A program made the position numbers and the translations under genes. A stretch of 64,000 nucleotides of DNA from Alcanivorax limicola (GTDB lineage: Bacteria > Pseudomonadota > Gammaproteobacteria > Pseudomonadales > Alcanivoracaceae): positions 248,001 to 312,000 of the forward strand of contig NZ_JAIOUB010000001.1 of NCBI RefSeq assembly GCF_019931215.1, read 5' to 3'. This document shows positions 24,886-34,523 of this stretch, piece after piece; within the stretch, counting starts at the first letter, position 1; every line of letters starts with the position of its first letter. A model generated the notes under the pieces. The model made no database searches. It was given only the letters and a program-made list of their open reading frames with translations, and was not told where the DNA came from.

Positions 24886-26613
24886 TTATCCACGCAACTG
24901 CGTGCGTAGCAGTCTGCCGAAGGCTTGCTTGCCGGCCTGCGCATGGGGTGTGCCGTTATCCATCGCGACATGGCCGCTGACGATAACCTGGCGGACGGCT
25001 TTGCCGGATTCAGACACCATACGCATGGCGTTATCAAAACCGGGATCATTGGTTTCCTGCGGCCCGGTGAGATCCGTTGCCAGCGCGGCAGGATCGAGAA
25101 TCATGATATCCGCCGGGCGGCCTGCGGCAAGCTTGCCGGTATCCAGCCCGAACCAGTCGGCGAGCTCGCCGGTAATGCGCCAGATTGCTTTTTCCACCGG
25201 CATGGCGTCATCGTTGAGCATGGCGTCACGCAGGAACCAGAGATGGGAGTTCTGAAACGCCATATTGCGGTTATGCGCACCGGCATCGGAAAAACCGAGC
25301 TGAATATAAGGATGCTTGAGGTGCTGGCGCAAATAGGCCGGCCGATCATTGGCAATGACGGTATGCCAGCGAATGCTCTCATCAAATTCGGCAATCAGGT
25401 TGATAAAGGTGTCCACCGCAGACGTGCCGCGCTCGCGGGCAATGTCCGCAAAAGTACGATTGACCAACGTGCCATCCGGGCAGGCGACAACGGTCATCAG
25501 CGACAGATCCTTGTGGAAACTGCTGTTGAATTTTTTCAGCCACTCCTGGCGCATCTGCGCACGCCAGTCACTGTCGCGGTAAAGCGCTTCGCGCTGACTG
25601 CGCGTATCGGCATTCATCAGACAGGCGCTGGCGTGCATTTCCTCGAATACCGGCGTGTTGCAGCCATCACTCCACAACTCGAACGGCACGGCCAATGACT
25701 GAAAGCGCATGTCGCCGCGAAACAGACCATTGATCACCGACGCCAGTCGTTGGGTGAGCGGGCCAAGGCGGCGGTTGGCGGTGAAATCGAGACTGGTGAG
25801 CATCGACAATTTCATCGGCTTGCGGCGAATGCCACTGCTGAGCATGGCCAGTATCGGAATCAGGTGCCGGCGCCCGGCATCCGGTGTCGCCTGCATGACG
25901 CGACCGTGCTGGCGCAGTACATCCGCCAGCAGGCGGAACTCCGCCATGGTGGCGTAGTGAGAGGGCGCCGAGGCACCGTTGTACTTGAAGCCTTTCCAGC
26001 GGTGCCACTGCAGCATATCAACGCTCAGGCCGAGAAAGCCGGCATCGAGGGCCTCACTCAGCATGGTGCGCAGGGCGCTCTTGTCGCCCCAGGTCAGCGT
26101 CGTTGGCGCCAGGCAACGTTGTTTGCCGAGCACGCCCAGGCGCAAGTTCGAGTGCCCCAGGAACGTGGCCACGTTGATGCCCAGGGGCAGTTTCTCAAGA
26201 TGGGCGTAGTACTCTGCGGGCGTGTTCCAGTCCTTGTTGCTGAACCAGCGCTCCAGGATGTGCCGTGGCAGGTTTTCGACTCGCGAGAACATGTCTGCGA
26301 TGTCATCGGCATCACCGACCGCCGCCGACAGGGAGCAGTTGCCGAAAATGACCGACGTTACCCCATGGCGCATGGATTCGGTCAGCGCCGGGTTATGCTC
26401 CACCTCGGCGTCATAATGCGTATGGATGTCGATGGCACCGGGCGCAACCCAGCAGCCGCCGGCATCAATTTCGCGGCTGGCAGTGGCCGTGCTGTTCGCC
26501 TCTATGGCCTCGATACGGCCAGCCCGGATCACCAGATCCGCCTGGCGGGGCGGGGCGCCGGTGCCGTCATATACGGTACCGTTACGAATAATCAGATCTG
26601 CTGCAGCGCTCAT
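24886..26613 (-). CDS. amidohydrolase family protein, N-acyl-D-amino-acid deacylase-like
   Basis: 575-residue metal-dependent amidohydrolase. The metal-binding signature is DIHTHYD (His64, His66), and a later active-site segment is FSDAGAHN. The fold elements LIIRNGTVYDGTGAPPRQADLVIRAGRI at the N-terminus and GKLAAGRPADIMILDP near the C-terminus mark the D-aminoacylase/dihydroorotase-like superfamily. It probably hydrolyses an amide or cyclic amide in the cytosol; the substrate is unproven. It is divergent from a TetR gene with clear operator dyads in the 148-bp gap, so it is probably repressed by that regulator. The alpha/beta hydrolase gene follows. Confidence 0.82.
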   Translation of the reverse strand: MSAAADLIIRNGTVYDGTGAPPRQADLVIRAGRIEAIEANSTATASREIDAGGCWVAPGAIDIHTHYDAEVEHNPALTESMRHGVTSVIFGNCSLSAAVGDADDIADMFSRVENLPRHILERWFSNKDWNTPAEYYAHLEKLPLGINVATFLGHSNLRLGVLGKQRCLAPTTLTWGDKSALRTMLSEALDAGFLGLSVDMLQWHRWKGFKYNGASAPSHYATMAEFRLLADVLRQHGRVMQATPDAGRRHLIPILAMLSSGIRRKPMKLSMLTSLDFTANRRLGPLTQRLASVINGLFRGDMRFQSLAVPFELWSDGCNTPVFEEMHASACLMNADTRSQREALYRDSDWRAQMRQEWLKKFNSSFHKDLSLMTVVACPDGTLVNRTFADIARERGTSAVDTFINLIAEFDESIRWHTVIANDRPAYLRQHLKHPYIQLGFSDAGAHNRNMAFQNSHLWFLRDAMLNDDAMPVEKAIWRITGELADWFGLDTGKLAAGRPADIMILDPAALATDLTGPQETNDPGFDNAMRMVSESGKAVRQVIVSGHVAMDNGTPHAQAGKQAFGRLLRTQLRG

Positions 26614-26682
26614 TCAGGCTCTCCCGGGCTTGTTGATCAGCATGTTATTGATATTGTCATCAATCTATACTCCACCGATAAT

Positions 26683-26702
26683 ACTAACGAACGTTAGTTC
26701 GT
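26683..26702. promoter_or_regulatory. overlapping palindromes, probable TetR operator
   Basis: Two perfect dyads overlap. ACTAACG-AA-CGTTAGT occupies 26683-26698, and ACGAAC-GTTA-GTTCGT occupies 26687-26702. They lie between the divergent amidohydrolase and TetR genes, 60 bp upstream of the TetR start. This is the expected place and form for an autoregulatory TetR-family operator, possibly binding two dimers. Confidence 0.75.
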
Positions 26703-26761
26703 CAAAGACATATCCGCTGAACCTGTGAGCACAGTGGCCAGGGCAGGGCGAGGAGACAGGC

Positions 26762-27424
26762 GTGAAACAGACCGGAAACACGAAGGGCAAGGCCTCTCCG
26801 GGGGCACCACAGGCTGCGGCCAGAGCTCTGCCGGGCACACGGGAACGGGTGCTGGATGCGGCGCTGATCTGTTTTGCCGAGCGGGGTTATGCGGCCACCA
26901 GCATGCGCGAAATCGCCCGCCAGGTGGGCATACAGGCGCCATCGCTGTACAACCACTTCAGCGGCAAGCGGGACATCCTCGCCGCGCTGCTGGAGCGCCT
27001 GGGCCCGGCCAGAATGACCCGGGCACTCGCGGAGATGCCCGCGCCGGTTTCGGCGCAAGCACTGCACGAGGCGCTGTTGACGCTACTGTTCCAGCTCTGG
27101 CGCGATGCCGACGAGAACCGGCTGATGCGTCTGTTCTGTGCTGAGGCGCTGCACGATCCGGAGATCGGTGCGATGCTGGAGCAGCAGGTATTCGTCCACG
27201 AAAAGGCGCGCCTGGCGGCGGCCATCAGCGCTATGTTGGGCCCTGGCGTGGAGCAGGCAGCGTTGGCAGAAACCTATGCGGCCCTGTGTATCGCGGTGGG
27301 GTTTGGCAAGCGTTTCCAGCTTTTGCTGGGGGAGGACGATCCGGCGCGCCTGGATGCGATCTGTGCCGAGACGCGCGTCCTTTTTGGTGCGGTGGCCGGG
27401 TTGTTGCCTGACGAACCGCGTTAG
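26762..27424 (+). CDS. TetR family transcriptional regulator
   Basis: 220-residue regulator. The N-terminal helix-turn-helix (about residues 27-75) reads TRERVLDAALICFAERGYAATSMREIARQVGIQAPSLYNHFSGKRDILAALL, a textbook TetR domain. The C-terminal helical ligand domain is unassigned. GTG start with GAGGAGACAGG just upstream. It is divergent from the amidohydrolase gene and has a strong double dyad in the shared promoter region. Repression of the amidohydrolase/alpha-beta-hydrolase pair is the simplest reading. The ligand may be a product of those enzymes. Confidence 0.88.
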   Translation: MKQTGNTKGKASPGAPQAAARALPGTRERVLDAALICFAERGYAATSMREIARQVGIQAPSLYNHFSGKRDILAALLERLGPARMTRALAEMPAPVSAQALHEALLTLLFQLWRDADENRLMRLFCAEALHDPEIGAMLEQQVFVHEKARLAAAISAMLGPGVEQAALAETYAALCIAVGFGKRFQLLLGEDDPARLDAICAETRVLFGAVAGLLPDEPR

Positions 27425-27466
27425 TGGTTCTCCCTCAACAAGCATTTCTGCGAATTCGTGAGGAAT

Positions 27467-27493
27467 AAAAAAGGCCGCAGAAGCGGCCTTTTT
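27467..27493. terminator. bidirectional intrinsic terminator
   Basis: AAAAAAGGCCGC-AGAA-GCGGCCTTTTT: a GGCCGC/GCGGCC stem flanked by A and T runs on both sides. It sits between the convergent TetR and rne genes and can terminate both. Confidence 0.88.
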
Positions 27494-27522
27494 CAGTTTG
27501 ACGCGACTGGCGCGCAGCGGGG

Positions 27523-30500
27523 TCAGTCCGATTTGTTGTCTTCGGCCTGTTTGGCTGCTGCCAGTCGTTCTGCTTCCTGCTGACGCCGCAGCACACGCGG
27601 GTCATTGGAGGCCCGGGCGGTGGGTTGCTGGGCTGCCGGGGCAGGGGCTTTCGGCGTCGAGGCCGCTGGCTCCGCCGGTTTTTCCGCAGACTGCTGTGGT
27701 GCCGGTGCCGGTGCCGGTGCCGGTGCCTGGGGCGCCGCCGGGGCTGCGGGTGTTGCCTCTGGTGCTGCCGCTGCCGGTTTCTCTGCTACCGGCTTGTCTG
27801 CTACCGGTTTCTCGGTAGCAGGCGCTGGTGTAGCCGGTGTTGCCGCCGGTTTTTCTGCAGCGGGCTTTTCAGTAACGGCTTTTTCCGCAGCAGGCTTGTC
27901 CGCAGCGGGTTGAGGCGCAACAGGTTTTTCAGCTACAGGCTTGTTCCGGGGCTGGGACGGTGTGCCCTGAGCCGGTGTCGCCTTGTTGCCATCCACATCA
28001 CGAGCCGCGGCATTATCGGTGTTGCGATCATCCCGGTTGCCGTTGGCGGCCGGTTTGCTGCTTGTGGCTTCGGCTTTCGGCTGCTCGGCAGGCTTCTGCT
28101 CAGCAGATGAGGGCTTCGGGCTGCTTGCCGGTTGCGCATCCTGCTGCTGTGCAGCGGGTGCCGTCGGGGTTGCAGCTGGCTGTGCTGCCGGTGTGTTGCC
28201 AGCCGTATCCACAGCCTTGTCTTGCGTCGGCGCCTTGGCTTCCGGCTGCTTTGTGGTATCCGCTGCGGTGTTGGCAGCAGCATCAGTGGCGGTAGCCGCA
28301 GCGGTTTCTGCGTTGGCGGCAGTGTCCTGGCCTTCGCGAGCAGGGCGCTGACGTTGACGCAACGGACGATCATCCTTCACCTGTGAACGACGCTCGGCGC
28401 CGTCCTGGCTGCGGATATCGTTGTTATCGCTGGGCGTATCGCTGTCGTCATTGCGTTCGCTGCCTTGCTGGCGCGATTGGCGTGGCTGGCGGTTTTCTTG
28501 CGCGTTGTCATTCTGCGCGCCTTGCTGATCACCCTGCTGACCACTTTGCTGGGCATTGCCGCCACCGCCACCGCTGCCGCCACGGCTGCGACGCCGACGG
28601 CTGCGGCCGCTGCGCGGTTGCTCAGGCTGAGCGCCGTCCTGTGCTGCGTCCTGGCGGTTGCCATCCGCATCATTGCGTTCCGCACGCTGCGGTTTGTCTG
28701 CGGCGGGCTGGGGGGCTTTTTGCTGAGGGCCCTTTTCTTGCTGTGAACGGTCCTGTTGACGGTCTTGCTGCTGACGTTCTGGACGCTCCTGGCGCCCACC
28801 GTCCTTGCGACCTTCGGCGTTGCGGTTGTCGTTGTTGCGACCGCCACGGCCACGCGGGTTGTCGCCGCGGGTGTCGTCCTTCTCGCCGCGGTTCTCGCCA
28901 CGACTGTCTCGGCTACCGCGTGTGTCGTTGCGTCGACCACGGCCACCACCTTCGCTCTGGCGACCTTCGCCACCGCGACGGCTGCGGCCCTGACCACCCC
29001 GGGCTTCAGTGCCACGACGGTTGCCCTGGTTGTCTTTACGCTGCGGGGGCTTGCGTTCCGCTTTTACGCCCCGTGGTTCGTCACTCTTGAACAGCTGTAC
29101 GATAAACGCCACGAGCCGGGCGAGCATGCCAGGTGCGGCAGCAGCGGCAGGCGCTGCTTCCGGTTCAGGTCTGGGTTTCGGCGGTGGTGCAGCGGTATCC
29201 GGTGCGACCAGTTTGACGGCCGCTTCCTGGCGTTTGATTTCGGTATCTTGCGCCGACACCAGGCTCGGATCTTCTTCACCTTCCAGCAGATCCACTTCGT
29301 GGCTGACCAGTGTGGCGTGAACCTGATCGTCGCGAATGCGCTGGACTTCAAAATGCGGTGTTTCCAGATTCTGGTTGGGGATGATCAGCACGCGAATCTT
29401 GTAGCGGCCTTCGATATCCCGCAGTGCCTGCCGTTTTTCGTTCAGCAGGTAGGTGGCAACCGGTACCGGCACCTGGGCCTGGATTTCGCCGGTGCGCTCT
29501 TTCATCACCTCTTCTTCCACCAGACGCAGGATGGAGAGTGCGAGGGATTTGACGTCACGGATGTGGCCCTGCCCGTTACAGCGCGGGCAGACAATGCTGG
29601 ATGTTTCGCCAAGGGACGGGCGCAGGCGCTGGCGTGAAAGCTCCATCAGGCCAAAGCGGGAAATGCGGCCGACCTGCACGCGTGCGCGATCTGCTTCCAG
29701 CGCTTCACGCATGCGGTTTTCTACTTCACGCTGGTTGCGTGCCGGGCCCATGTCGATGAAATCGACCACGATCAGGCCGCCGATATCACGCAGGCGCAGC
29801 TGGCGGGAGATTTCGTCTGCCGCTTCCAGGTTGGTCTGCAGTGCGGTTTCCTCGATGTCCGCGCCTTTGGTGGCGCGGGAGGAGTTGATGTCGATGGAAA
29901 CCAGTGCTTCGGTAGGATCAATGACAATGGAACCGCCGGAGGGCAGTTTCACTTCACGCTGGAATGCCGTCTCGATCTGGGATTCGATCTGGTAACGGGA
30001 AAACAGCGGTGTCTCATCCTTGTACAGTTTGATCTTGTTGGCAAAGTCGTTCATCACCTGGGTGACGAAGCCATTTGCTTCAGCAAACGTTTCGTCGGAA
30101 TCGATCAGTACTTCGCCGATGTCCTTGCGCAGGTAATCGCGGATGGCGCGAATGATGACATTGGATTCCTGATACACCAGGAACGGGGCAGGGCGGCTTT
30201 TGCCGGCGGTATCAATGCTGTCCCACAGTTTCAGCAGGTAATCGAGGTCCCACTGCAGTTCTTCCGGGGAGCGGCCCAGGCCAGCGGTGCGTACGATCAC
30301 GCCCATGTCGGCGGGCAGCTTCAGGGCGCCCAGTGCTTCCTTGAGTTCCTGACGCTCTTCACCTTCGATGCGGCGGGAGATACCGCCAGCACGGGGATTG
30401 TTCGGCATCAGGACCAGATAACGGCCTGCCAGGCTGATAAAGGTGGAGAGCGCCGCGCCTTTATTGCCGCGCTCTTCCTTGTCCACCTGCACGATGACTT

Positions 30501-30798
30501 CCTGACCTTCGCGGACCACTTCCTTGATATTGATGCGGCCCTGAATGTCTTTCGGGTCTTTGCTGAAGTACTGGCGGGAAATTTCCTTCAAGGGCAGGAA
30601 GCCGTGGCGCTCGGCGCCGAAATCAACGAAGGCAGCTTCAAGAGAGGGTTCGACGCGGGTGATCTTGCCTTTGTAGATGTTGGCTTTTTTCTGTTCCCGG
30701 GTGCGATGCTCGATGTCCAGATCATACAGCCGCTGGCCATCGACCAGTGCAACACGCACCTCTTCAGGGTGGGTTGCGTTGATAAGCATACGTTTCAT
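27523..30798 (-). CDS. rne: ribonuclease E
   Basis: 1091-residue endoribonuclease, core of the RNA degradosome; it processes rRNA and tRNA and initiates mRNA decay. The catalytic half matches E. coli closely in numbering: S1 domain about 35-120, DNase-I-like site Asp303 (VSIDINS) and Asp346 (VVDFIDM), and zinc-link CPRC at 404-407. Residues about 530-1091 are disordered: an Arg/Gly/Asp/Gln-rich RNA-binding region, then a long Ala/Pro/Glu/Lys tract with AEKPA and KPVA repeats, ending in [22 protein letters not shown] at 30798 is chosen as the conserved MKRMLINAT start. A long leader precedes it (see promoter at 31352). Confidence 0.96.
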   Translation of the reverse strand: MKRMLINATHPEEVRVALVDGQRLYDLDIEHRTREQKKANIYKGKITRVEPSLEAAFVDFGAERHGFLPLKEISRQYFSKDPKDIQGRINIKEVVREGQEVIVQVDKEERGNKGAALSTFISLAGRYLVLMPNNPRAGGISRRIEGEERQELKEALGALKLPADMGVIVRTAGLGRSPEELQWDLDYLLKLWDSIDTAGKSRPAPFLVYQESNVIIRAIRDYLRKDIGEVLIDSDETFAEANGFVTQVMNDFANKIKLYKDETPLFSRYQIESQIETAFQREVKLPSGGSIVIDPTEALVSIDINSSRATKGADIEETALQTNLEAADEISRQLRLRDIGGLIVVDFIDMGPARNQREVENRMREALEADRARVQVGRISRFGLMELSRQRLRPSLGETSSIVCPRCNGQGHIRDVKSLALSILRLVEEEVMKERTGEIQAQVPVPVATYLLNEKRQALRDIEGRYKIRVLIIPNQNLETPHFEVQRIRDDQVHATLVSHEVDLLEGEEDPSLVSAQDTEIKRQEAAVKLVAPDTAAPPPKPRPEPEAAPAAAAAPGMLARLVAFIVQLFKSDEPRGVKAERKPPQRKDNQGNRRGTEARGGQGRSRRGGEGRQSEGGGRGRRNDTRGSRDSRGENRGEKDDTRGDNPRGRGGRNNDNRNAEGRKDGGRQERPERQQQDRQQDRSQQEKGPQQKAPQPAADKPQRAERNDADGNRQDAAQDGAQPEQPRSGRSRRRRSRGGSGGGGGNAQQSGQQGDQQGAQNDNAQENRQPRQSRQQGSERNDDSDTPSDNNDIRSQDGAERRSQVKDDRPLRQRQRPAREGQDTAANAETAAATATDAAANTAADTTKQPEAKAPTQDKAVDTAGNTPAAQPAATPTAPAAQQQDAQPASSPKPSSAEQKPAEQPKAEATSSKPAANGNRDDRNTDNAAARDVDGNKATPAQGTPSQPRNKPVAEKPVAPQPAADKPAAEKAVTEKPAAEKPAATPATPAPATEKPVADKPVAEKPAAAAPEATPAAPAAPQAPAPAPAPAPQQSAEKPAEPAASTPKAPAPAAQQPTARASNDPRVLRRQQEAERLAAAKQAEDNKSD
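27690..27960. repeat. low-complexity Ala/Pro/Lys/Glu repeat inside rne
   Basis: Within the 3' part of rne, hexamer runs of GGTGCC (about 27702-27727) encode an Ala-Pro ladder. Adjacent irregular repeats encode [15 protein letters not shown] units. This is length-variable coding DNA for the unstructured scaffold domain, not a separate element. Confidence 0.8.
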
Positions 30799-31485
30799 GT
30801 GTCTACCACATTTATAGGGTAGCCATGACAGAGGGCCCATTGCCGGGCATCAGACCGGGAACCGGACGGACAGACTTCTTGTACAGCCGGGAGACGGCAT
30901 GAAACGCCGTGTTAGCCCTCCCGTGAGGCTGTGGGCCGGTAATATCCGGCTATTCTGTCCCGAACGCGGCTCCCCGATGGTGTTCGGAGATCACGCCTGG
31001 GTTGTCTGCTGCCCCGGCGATGGTGATCAGCCCGGGCGGCATAGAACCTGTTATCTGGCTGAGGCCGCACATCAAGCGGGCGGCCCCGCGAGGCATCTTT
31101 CTGCCGTATAGCTATCGTATTCAGTCTGTCGCCCGATCAGTCGGGGCGTCTCTGCAGGCTACCTGGGTTGTCGAATCGCCGTCGTCGCAATAGGGGTTCG
31201 ACGGCATGTCCAAAGGTATTTTCCTGCTGCGCCGGGCCATCATGATGTGCTCGGCGCCAGTCATATATCTGTCGCTTTGTCGGGCGAGTCCCTGCTGCAC
31301 CCGGCGAATGTTCGCTGCGCGTCGCCGGGGCCGGTAAACGGCCGACAGGGAACTATAGCAGCAAAATAGTCGGCGGATCAATTAGATAGCTCTGGTGAAT
31401 GGCTCCGACCCGGCGGCCGGCACCTGTGCAGACAGATTGAAGATGCCTGATGCACTTTGCCTGCGGCCTGTTTAGAATCGCCGGC
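30799..31485. other. rne leader and rne/rluC divergent intergenic region
   Basis: 687 bp without a credible gene. On the minus strand it holds a good promoter (31352-31381) and a leader of about 545 bases to rne. The leader can form GC hairpins such as ACGGC-7-GCCGT (30894-30910) and GCCGG-TAATAT-CCGGC (about 30935-30950). Long structured rne leaders are the target of RNase E autoregulation in E. coli. The rluC -10-like box is at the right edge. Confidence 0.6.
31352..31381 (-). promoter_or_regulatory. predicted rne promoter
   Basis: On the minus strand, TTGATC (31381-31376) and TATAGT (31357-31352) are separated by 18 bases. They match sigma-70 consensus at 4 and 5 of 6 positions. A start near 31345 gives a leader of about 545 bases to the rne ATG. 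Confidence 0.6.
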
Positions 31486-32829
31486 ATGTCAGACACCCCG
31501 AGCTCCACCCCCAGCGTCACTCATGTAAGCATCGATGCCGACCGCGCCGGTCAGCGTCTGGATAACTTCCTGATGGCCACGCTGAAAGGCGTCCCGAAGT
31601 CTCGCATCTATCGCATCATTCGCGATGGCCAGGTGCGCGTGAACGGAAAACGCATCAAACAGACCTATCGCCTGGAAGAGGGGGATCAGGTACGCATTCC
31701 GCCAGTGCGCGTTGCCGGTGACAACGGCACGCCCGCCGTAAGCCAGGCGTTGGGGGAGCGTCTCAGTCGCGGTCTCATTCACGAGGACGACAAGCTGCTG
31801 GTGTATAACAAACCGGTGGGGCTGGCAGTGCACGGTGGCAGCGGCATCAGCCTGGGGTTGATCGAATCCCTGCGGGTATTGCGCCCGGAGGACCGGAATC
31901 TGGAGCTGGTCCATCGCCTGGACCGGGACACCTCCGGCGCCATCATGCTGGCAAAGCACCGGCCTTTTTTGCGGCGCCTGCAGCGACTGATGCTCGACGG
32001 CGGCATCGACAAGCGCTACTGGCTGATCTGCCGGGGCTTTACCGGCAAGCAGCGCACCATCGAGGCGCCGCTGCTGAAGCAGACCCATGGCAACGAACGC
32101 GTGGTGCGTGTGTCCCAGGAAGGCAAGGCCTCGCGCACGGATTTCCGCTTGCTGGAGCGTTTCGGCGATCTGGCGCTGGTGGAAGCCACCCTGGGCACCG
32201 GCCGGACGCACCAGATCCGCGTGCATGCCCGCTTTGGCGGCTTCCCGTTGGTGGGTGATCCGAAATACGGGGACCCGCAGGAGAATGCCCACTGGGCGCG
32301 GGAGCTGGGTCACGCCCGTATGTTCCTGCACGCCCGCCATCTGGGGCTGCGGCACCCGGAGTCCGGTGAGATGTTACAGCTCACGGCGCCGTTGGATGAG
32401 GCGTTCGAGGACGCGTTGGTGCGGCTGCGGAAGCACCCTGTTACTGCACCGGCTGTCCTGGATGTGGTGACAGATGCTCCGGGCGATGAAGAACCGCCGC
32501 CCGCACGGGCGCGCAAGGCGCGCATGGGCACCACGGGTACTACTATGCTCGGCAGCAGGCCCGGCAACAGGTCCGACAATAAGTCCGGCACTGCAGCGTC
32601 GAAAAGCGGCAGGCCGGCAAAAGCGGCGACGCGAGGGTCTGCAGACGGTGACGCAAGGCCGGCCAAATCCTCTGTTGCCAGAAAGGGCACCAAGACGGAT
32701 TCCAATACCGGTGCGAGAGCCAGCACCCGGGGCACCACTCGGTCCGGTCCGGCGGGCCGCAGCAAAGGGCGACCGTCCGGCAGGGCGACAGGGACGCCTC
32801 CGCCGAAGAACAGGCGGGGCCGCCGTTGA
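31486..32829 (+). CDS. rluC: 23S rRNA pseudouridine synthase RluC with long basic C-terminal tail
   Basis: 447 residues. It isomerises uridines of 23S rRNA (955, 2504 and 2580 in E. coli). An S4 RNA-binding domain is at about 18-80; the synthase domain has catalytic Asp146 in HRLDRDTSG and the later GRTHQIRVH motif. The enzyme core ends near residue 325, where E. coli RluC stops. About 120 extra residues follow, poor in order and rich in Arg, Lys, Ser, Gly and Thr (RPGNRSDNKSG, GRATGTPPPKNRRGRR). ATG at 31486 is used; no Shine-Dalgarno is seen and TAGAAT ends 7 bases before it. It is coupled to the HAD gene by a TGATG overlap. Confidence 0.93.
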   Translation: MSDTPSSTPSVTHVSIDADRAGQRLDNFLMATLKGVPKSRIYRIIRDGQVRVNGKRIKQTYRLEEGDQVRIPPVRVAGDNGTPAVSQALGERLSRGLIHEDDKLLVYNKPVGLAVHGGSGISLGLIESLRVLRPEDRNLELVHRLDRDTSGAIMLAKHRPFLRRLQRLMLDGGIDKRYWLICRGFTGKQRTIEAPLLKQTHGNERVVRVSQEGKASRTDFRLLERFGDLALVEATLGTGRTHQIRVHARFGGFPLVGDPKYGDPQENAHWARELGHARMFLHARHLGLRHPESGEMLQLTAPLDEAFEDALVRLRKHPVTAPAVLDVVTDAPGDEEPPPARARKARMGTTGTTMLGSRPGNRSDNKSGTAASKSGRPAKAATRGSADGDARPAKSSVARKGTKTDSNTGARASTRGTTRSGPAGRSKGRPSGRATGTPPPKNRRGRR

Positions 32830-33491
32830 TGCGCTATTCACTGATAATTTTTGACTGGGATGGCACCCTGATGGACTCTACGGGTCGCATTGTCAGTTGC
32901 CTCGCGCGGGCGGCAGCGGATGTGTCGCTGCCGGCATTGCCGCCATTGCAGCTGCAGTCGATCATCGGGCTGGGCCTGCATGAAGCCATCAGGGTGCTGT
33001 ATCCCGCAGCAGACGAGATGCGGGTGGAAGCGATGCGCGAGCGGTATGCGGTGCATTTCATCGCGGCGGAACAGCAGCCCAGTCCGTTGTTCCCCGGCGC
33101 GCTGAACACGCTGGAGACATTGCGGGCGGAGGGGCTGCAGTTGGCGGTGGCCACCGGGAAGAGTCGCAAGGGCCTGGATCGGGTCTGGCGCAATACCGGT
33201 CTGGACCGCTACTTTCATGCCTCGCGCTGTGCCGATGAAACGCGTTCCAAGCCGCACCCGGATATGGTGCATGCCATACTGGATGAGCTGGCCTGTCCTG
33301 CGGAGCGGGCACTGGTGGTGGGTGACACCGGATTTGATATGGAAATGGCGGCGCGAGCCGGCGTGGATCGGGTGGGTGTGGTGTACGGCGCGCACGAGGT
33401 GGCCTTGCTGGAACCCCACGGCCCCCTGGCATTACTGGAACGTATTGATGCATTGCTGCCCTGGCTGGCGTCGGCCGGGCAGCGTGGTTGA
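32829..33491 (+). CDS. HAD-family hydrolase (phosphoglycolate phosphatase-like)
   Basis: 220-residue HAD superfamily phosphatase. Motif I is FDWDGTLMDS (Asp9 and Asp11), motif II lies near AVATGKSRKG, and the Lys/acid motifs are in SKPHPDMV and VVGDTGFDMEMAARAG. It occupies the position of PA2974 in the conserved rluC-HAD-sppA order. The ATG at 32829 shares a base with the rluC stop. The substrate is not determined; a small phosphorylated metabolite is usual for the Gph-like branch. Confidence 0.87.
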   Translation: MRYSLIIFDWDGTLMDSTGRIVSCLARAAADVSLPALPPLQLQSIIGLGLHEAIRVLYPAADEMRVEAMRERYAVHFIAAEQQPSPLFPGALNTLETLRAEGLQLAVATGKSRKGLDRVWRNTGLDRYFHASRCADETRSKPHPDMVHAILDELACPAERALVVGDTGFDMEMAARAGVDRVGVVYGAHEVALLEPHGPLALLERIDALLPWLASAGQRG

Positions 33492-33512
33492 ATCGCAACG
33501 GGAGAAGGCAAC

Positions 33513-34523
33513 ATGGCGGAATCGGGATACGGTGTTCACGACAGGGGCACAGGCGCCAATCGGCCCACGCCACCGCAGAGTAATCGTGAGTGGCAACTGA
33601 TAGAAAAAGTCGTGATGTCGATGCAGGACGAGCAGCGCAAACAGCGCCGCTGGAGCATTTTTTTCCGCATGGCAACGCTGGGCTACCTGTTCCTGATTCT
33701 GATTCTGTTTCTGCCCATGCGTATGGGGACCGGCGGCTTTACGGCGCCGACCCAGGCACATACGGCGATGGTGGATGTCAGCGGCATTATCGCCGACGGC
33801 GCAGAAGCCAGCGCCGATGCGCTCACCAGTGGTTTGCGTCGCGCTTTCGAGGCAGAGTTTTCGCAGGCCGTGATGTTGCGCATCAACAGCCCGGGCGGTT
33901 CGCCGGTGCAGTCCGCTTACGTCTACAACGAAATTCGTCGTCTCAAAGGTGAGTATCCGGACAAGAAAGTCTATGCCGTGATCACCGATGTCGGTGCTTC
34001 CGGCGCCTACTATATTGCTGCGGCCGCTGATGAAATCTACGTGGACCCCTCCAGCATTGTCGGGTCCATCGGGGTCATCATGGCCGGATTCGGTTTTACC
34101 GAGGCGCTGGAAAAACTGGGCGTGGAACGCCGTGTCCTGACCTCCGGTGATAACAAGGCCATCATGGACCCCTTCGGCCCGGTAGAGGCTGATCAGCAAG
34201 CCCATATCCAGCGGTTGCTGGATGGCGTGCACGCGCAATTTGTCGCCGCTGTCCGTGAGGGGCGCGGTGAGCGCCTGAAAGAAGCCGACCACCCCGAGTT
34301 GTTCTCTGGCCTGATCTGGACCGGCGAGGAAGCTGTGCAGCTGGGTCTTGCCGATGGCACCGGCAGCCCGGGCAATGTGGCGCGGGATGTGATTGGTGCC
34401 GAAGAGATTGTGGATTATTCGGTGTTGCCGCATCCGTTCGAGCGGTTCCTGCGCGGCTTTGGTGTCAGTATCGGTCGAGGTATCGGCCAGGTGATGGGTG
34501 TTGATGGCTGGAGTCTGCGCTGA
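33513..34523 (+). CDS. sppA: signal peptide peptidase SppA, short form
   Basis: 336-residue membrane-anchored serine protease that degrades cleaved signal peptides. A cytosolic N-terminus of about 50 residues precedes one transmembrane helix (about 53-69). The Ser/Lys dyad is Ser163 (DVGASGAYY) and Lys215 (GDNKAIMDPF), with the 52-residue spacing of the single-domain (SppA36) form. It is the short, probably octameric type rather than the E. coli double-domain type. The 3' end overlaps the start of the downstream amidase gene by 20 bases, suggesting coupled translation. Confidence 0.92.
   Translation: MAESGYGVHDRGTGANRPTPPQSNREWQLIEKVVMSMQDEQRKQRRWSIFFRMATLGYLFLILILFLPMRMGTGGFTAPTQAHTAMVDVSGIIADGAEASADALTSGLRRAFEAEFSQAVMLRINSPGGSPVQSAYVYNEIRRLKGEYPDKKVYAVITDVGASGAYYIAAAADEIYVDPSSIVGSIGVIMAGFGFTEALEKLGVERRVLTSGDNKAIMDPFGPVEADQQAHIQRLLDGVHAQFVAAVREGRGERLKEADHPELFSGLIWTGEEAVQLGLADGTGSPGNVARDVIGAEEIVDYSVLPHPFERFLRGFGVSIGRGIGQVMGVDGWSLR

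Noticed and set aside
27690-27960. Possible CRISPR or satellite-like repeat at GGTGCC runs
   Set aside because: The units are 6 bases, in frame, with no spacers, and encode the Ala-Pro ladder of RNase E.
27605-29637. Several open frames antisense to the low-complexity part of rne
   Set aside because: They arise from the Ala/Pro/Arg-rich coding repeat of RNase E; translations are Cys/Arg/Gly/Val-rich low complexity.
30899-31193. Short open frames in the rne/rluC gap
   Set aside because: No ribosome site, no family and Cys/Arg/Pro-rich; region is better explained as the rne leader.
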